NCBI GenBank assembly: GCA_019416065.1
Contig: DXYB01000003.1
Coordinates: 1-64,000 of the forward strand
Source of the DNA: Acidaminococcus sp.
GTDB lineage: Bacteria; Bacillota; Negativicutes; Acidaminococcales; Acidaminococcaceae
Direction of reading: 5' to 3'
Length of the DNA stretch: 64,000 nt
Shown here: piece after piece, positions 60,972 to 64,000 of the stretch
Numbering within the stretch: the stretch's first letter is position 1
Layout: each line of letters begins with the position of its first letter
The notes under the pieces: model-generated
Databases searched by the model: none
What the model was told of the DNA's origin: nothing
Seen by the model: the letters and a program-made list of their open reading frames with translations, nothing else
Translations under genes and position numbers: made by a program

Positions 60972-62012
60972 ATGTCATTTACCGCACAAAATATAGTGGC
61001 TTTTCTTGATCATCTAAAACATGGAGGGCCTTATTTAACCACCATCACTGTGATCACCACACAGCTGCTTTCCATTTTGATCCTGTATTTTTTGTTTCGG
61101 ATGCTGATTACACTGGTAGCGGACCATACCCGTATCCCCAGGCAATACTTGGTTCGTGTGATACGTTTTATGCCTGTATGTTTAGGTTTATTGCTCGGCA
61201 TCAAAATTACCGAGGAAATGTTCACATTACCTGATTTCATTACAGCTGTCATGGATAATGGGGTTCACAGCCTAATAATTATCACCGTGACCCTTTTTAT
61301 CGCCCACGTGATTTCCACTTATATCCGCTACCGGCTGAGCAAAAGTACCAGCGCAACGGCCTCTACGTCCATTCTGGCTACCGTGGTAGATTTTACAATT
61401 TACACCATGGGGTTCCTCGCCATTTTAAATTCTTACGGGATTTCCATTTCTCCGCTTTTGACAGCCCTCGGCGCTGGCGGCTTAGCCTCTGCCTTAGCTC
61501 TCAAAGACACCCTCACCAATCTTTTTTCCGGCATCAGTACGCTGGTATCCAAACAAATTCATATCGGTGACTATATCCAGCTCCCGTCCGGGCGTACCGG
61601 CCGCATTATTGATATGAACTGGCATCATACCACCATTCGCACGGTAAAGGGCAATACTGTGATCGTCCCCAATGCCAATATTTCCAATTCCGACCTAATC
61701 AATTATGAGCGCCCCTATCCCCAGTGCACCATCGCCATTCCTGTAACGATTGCCTATGGCAACGATTTGGATTTCGTGGAAAAAGTGACTATGGATACCG
61801 CTAATGCTGTCCTTGCCAGCAGTGAATATGGAGTGAGAGGATTTAAGCCGATGGTTCGCTACAACACATTGGGGGATTACGGGATTTCCCTGGACGTGGT
61901 GCTACAGATTCGTAAGGTAGTGGATGAGTCCGCCCTGCGCCACCAGTTTATTAAGGCCCTGTACAAAGCCTATAAAGAAAACCACATCCCCCTCATGATT
62001 CGCCACGACTGA
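60972..62012 (+). CDS. MscS family mechanosensitive ion channel
   Basis: 346 residues. Several membrane segments, the pore-lining TM3 ALGAGGLASALALKDTLTNLFSG, and the beta domain GDYIQLPSGRTGRIIDMNW ... GNTVIVPNANISNSDLINY that define MscS. Releases solutes under hypo-osmotic shock. The start is the ATG at 60972 with AAAGG upstream. It stands alone between two terminators. Confidence 0.93.
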   Translation: MSFTAQNIVAFLDHLKHGGPYLTTITVITTQLLSILILYFLFRMLITLVADHTRIPRQYLVRVIRFMPVCLGLLLGIKITEEMFTLPDFITAVMDNGVHSLIIITVTLFIAHVISTYIRYRLSKSTSATASTSILATVVDFTIYTMGFLAILNSYGISISPLLTALGAGGLASALALKDTLTNLFSGISTLVSKQIHIGDYIQLPSGRTGRIIDMNWHHTTIRTVKGNTVIVPNANISNSDLINYERPYPQCTIAIPVTIAYGNDLDFVEKVTMDTANAVLASSEYGVRGFKPMVRYNTLGDYGISLDVVLQIRKVVDESALRHQFIKALYKAYKENHIPLMIRHD

Positions 62013-62049
62013 AAGTATAGTTACCCCTCTTTTCAGCGTTCCTAGACAT

Positions 62050-62096
62050 AAAAAATCCGGCGGGCACATAGTAATATGTCCGTACCGGATTTTTTT
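62050..62096. terminator. Bidirectional terminator after the MscS gene
   Basis: AAAAAATCCGG paired with CCGGATTTTTT around an imperfect inner stem; the A- and T-runs on the two sides serve both strands. Confidence 0.85.
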
Positions 62097-62118
62097 GCTA
62101 TACAATTTTCTCTTGGAA

Positions 62119-62592
62119 TCACTTGCCCCAGTCAATCATATGGTCAATAAAGCTGTCAATGCGGTCCTGGTGCTTTTCTGTCGGAGTCTTATCCCGTTTG
62201 CTGTCACGATGATCCCTGTCATCATCCCAATCCCCGCAATATTCAGGCCCTCTGCCACATGTCCAGGATCCTTGGCCTCTGTATCTCCTGTGGGGGTAGG
62301 GCCGCATGGTATCATGATGGTAAAAATCGTCCTTATTATAAGCATACACCGCTTCATTGAATTTATGAACGGCGCTGTCCTGCTTGTCACGCAAACGAGC
62401 AATCTCTTCTTCCAGTTTCCGGACATAGCTATCCAAGTCGCTGCGATAGGCAGACATTTCCTCATAGGTGGCCATGGCCGGGTTCAGCGGTTCATGGCTG
62501 CTGGAAAATGAGTCTTGCGCCGCACCGGCTGATAGTGGAGCCAGCGCCAAAGAAGCCAGAATGGGTAATACTAATATTTTTTTATGCATCAT
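62119..62592 (-). CDS. Uncharacterised secreted protein, His/Arg/Asp-rich
   Basis: 157 residues. Signal peptide KKILVLPILASLALAPLSAGAA with cleavage near AGAAQD. Then a short coiled coil (YVRKLEEEIARLRDKQ), a tail rich in His, Tyr, Arg and Asp (YHHDTMRPYPHRRYRG), two cysteines (TCGRGPEYCGDW) that could form a disulfide, and a C-terminal helix DRIDSFIDHMIDWGK. Likely periplasmic. I do not recognise it. Single gene with AAGAGGAG before the ATG. Confidence 0.75.
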   Translation of the reverse strand: MMHKKILVLPILASLALAPLSAGAAQDSFSSSHEPLNPAMATYEEMSAYRSDLDSYVRKLEEEIARLRDKQDSAVHKFNEAVYAYNKDDFYHHDTMRPYPHRRYRGQGSWTCGRGPEYCGDWDDDRDHRDSKRDKTPTEKHQDRIDSFIDHMIDWGK

Positions 62593-62675
62593 ATAAGTTC
62601 TCCTCTTACTGTTTCTTTAATAATAACAGACAGTGCTTATGTATTATAACAGAAGAGACTTTTCCTGTAAACCCG

Positions 62676-63736
62676 TTACCAAAGTCCCATCACATGCTGC
62701 AGCAATAGACTGACGCCAGTAATCCCGGCCCAGCATACCGCTCCCAAAGCAAGGGGTTTACCACCGCTGCGGATCAGTTCTACCACGTTGCTATTCAGGC
62801 CAATGGCACTCATGGCCATGATAATAAAGAATTTACTAAGTCCTTTTAACGGGCCAAAAGCGCTGGAAGAAACGCCCATGGATACAGTCGCAGTAGTCAG
62901 GATGGAAGCCAAAACAAAAAACAGGATAAAAAGTGGGAAAGCCCGCTTTAAGCTAAAGCCTCCTGCCTGATTTTCGCTGCCCTGCTCCTTTTGAGCATGC
63001 AAATAGGCCAATACCAAAGTAATGGGGATAATGGCCAACGTCCGTGTCAATTTTACTGTCACAGCTTTGTCCAGTGTCTGTGTACCCAGGTTCCACATGC
63101 CGTCCCAAGTCGCCGCAGCTGCTGTTACAGAAGAAGTATCATTCACTGCCGTCCCGGCAAAAATCCCGAAAGCATCTCCATTCACCGTGGAAAAGCCTAC
63201 CATTTGCCCAAACATAGGAAAGAAAATGGCTGCCAGAACATTAAAAAAGAAAATAACAGAAATAGCCTGGGCCACTTCCTCATCCTTCGCACCAATGACC
63301 GGAGCCGTAGCCGCAATGGCGGATCCGCCGCAAATGGAGGATCCTACCCCCACCAGAGTAGAAATCGGCCCGGGGATATGCATCGCCTTTGCATGAGATA
63401 TGCCAGCACAAGCGATGTAGTAATGGTGCAAACAATTATGGGCAGGGATTGCCGCCCTGTTTCCAGTACCACGTGGAGATCCATACCAAAACCCAGCAGC
63501 ACCACAGCCGCTTGCAAAATATACTTGGACGTAAAGGCAATGCCCGCTTTGGCCTTACCCTTATTGGTCCAGAACAAGGCTAGCACCATACCCAGCAGGA
63601 TGCCGATAACAGCACCACCTACCACAGGAAACGCTTTTCCTAGAAAATGGGACGGCACAGCAATGGCAAAACAGACTAAGATCCCTATTCCATTTTTTTC
63701 CAAAAAGTTCATAAATAATTTCCTCCTTACTTGCAT
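62676..63736 (-). pseudogene. YeiH/UPF0324 family putative sulfate exporter gene, frameshifted
   Basis: The N-terminal part (63736 to about 63395: GIGILVCFAIAVPSHFLG, LLGFGMDL) and C-terminal part (about 63395 to 62676: IPGPISTLVGVGSSICGGSAIAATAPVIGA) are two pieces of a single YeiH-type membrane protein of about 353 residues. They lie in frames that differ by -1. Adding one base near CTCATGCAAAGG (about 63385-63400) restores the whole frame. No other break is seen, so the mutation is recent, or a sequencing error, or phase variation. Relatives are membrane proteins with about ten helices. Confidence 0.8.
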
Positions 63737-63861
63737 CGTTTTGTTCTATCCACACTGGCGTGTATACAACATCGCCTCTCATACTACCGCAAATATCCAA
63801 AAAACACAAGGGATTTGACAGAACTAACCGACTGTGCTAAGGTATGTAGTGCAAAACGCAG

Positions 63862-63878
63862 ATGCAAGTAGTTTGCAT
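63862..63878. repeat. Small inverted repeat upstream of the lipoprotein gene
   Basis: ATGCAA-GTAGT-TTGCAT, 27 bases before the GTG start. It may be an operator; a -35-like TTGACA is at 63815-63820 but a good -10 is not evident. Confidence 0.35.
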
Positions 63879-63904
63879 TTATATGATTATATGGAGGCGA
63901 TTTT

Positions 63905-64000
63905 GTGAAAAAGTTCATAGTCTTTTGTGCTGCTTTGTTATCCCTCGGCCTGGTCAGCGGTTGCGGCAGCAGTACCGCTCCATCAGAGGCGCCTGCCCAC
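63905..64000 (+). CDS. Lipoprotein, N-terminal fragment (runs off the window)
   Basis: GTG start at 63905, 7 bases after GGAGG. The 32 visible residues are a lipoprotein signal peptide: basic KK, hydrophobic FIVFCAALLSLGL, lipobox LVSGC, then a Ser/Pro-rich linker. Such an N-terminus is common for ABC-transporter substrate-binding proteins, but nothing visible shows which. Divergent from the YeiH-family gene. Confidence 0.85.
   Translation, partial: MKKFIVFCAALLSLGLVSGCGSSTAPSEAPAH

Noticed and set aside
63380..63400. Programmed -1 frameshift in the YeiH-family gene
   Set aside because: The bases CTCATGCAAAGG do not form a slippery heptamer and no strong downstream stem was evident; a mutation is simpler.
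62991..63818. Plus-strand frame of 275 codons opposite the YeiH-family gene
   Set aside because: No family motif or ribosome-binding site; it mirrors a conserved membrane protein gene.
1..64000. CRISPR arrays, insertion sequences, prophage, rRNA
   Set aside because: No spaced direct repeats, transposase or phage-like proteins, or rRNA sequence were recognised on either strand.

Overview
The window looks like chromosomal core DNA from a diderm Firmicute of the Negativicutes, possibly Acidaminococcus or a close relative. Firmicute-type features are SepF, a T-box leader in front of pheST, RemA, RqcH, NrdR and the DUF881/Sbp genes beside ftsZ. Diderm-type features are a YadA-like trimeric autotransporter with an extended signal peptide and phosphatidylethanolamine synthesis by Pss and Psd. 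An acidic amino acid symporter and an L-2-hydroxyisocaproate-type dehydrogenase fit an amino-acid fermenter. The genus is inference. I see no prophage, insertion sequence, CRISPR array or rRNA.

Layout. 0-9.3 kb: MATE exporter, ferredoxin-nitroreductase, tRNA-Asn, a division-linked run (pgeF, yggS, sepF, ylmH, with a histidine phosphatase), a glutamate/aspartate-type symporter, a HicDH-like dehydrogenase and a flavin split-barrel protein. 9.3-17.2 kb: a class M-like sirtuin with an aldo/keto reductase remnant behind it, tmRNA, an envelope block (GT2 glycosyltransferase, pssA, psd, WecG/TagA transferase), prfC, tRNA-Pro and a zinc macrodomain. 17.2-24.7 kb: rpsB-tsf-pyrH-frr, a small PASTA-like protein, a ferredoxin, then uppS-cdsA-dxr-rseP. 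24.7-40.5 kb: a Tat-type metallo-beta-lactamase-fold hydrolase, then on the minus strand the division and cell-wall (dcw) cluster from mraZ to ftsZ and nrdR. That cluster has no ftsI, ftsW, murB or ftsA. 40.5-58.6 kb: class A PBP, tRNA-Ser, pta, smpB-rnr-thioesterase-esterase-secG, T-box-pheST, an unknown gene, coaBC-rpoZ-gmk-remA-yicC, an unknown secreted protein and rqcH. 58.6-64 kb: the trimeric autotransporter, an MscS channel, a small secreted protein, a frameshifted YeiH-family gene and the start of a lipoprotein gene.

How the genes work together. Two themes recur. The first is envelope growth: lipid II precursors (murC-G, mraY, ddl, uppS, dxr), phospholipid (cdsA, pssA, psd), division (ftsZ, sepF, ftsL, ftsQ) and a class A PBP. 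The second is translation and ribosome rescue: tmRNA, SmpB, RNase R, RqcH, RF3, RRF, EF-Ts and S2. The least ordinary items are the sirtuin that carries Gln in place of the catalytic His and has lost most zinc-ribbon cysteines, its in-frame amber codon followed by an aldo/keto reductase tail, the coiled-coil tail that follows the autotransporter barrel, and a terminator-like hairpin exactly where ftsI would be expected. Most starts were chosen from Shine-Dalgarno spacing and family N-termini. No database search was possible.
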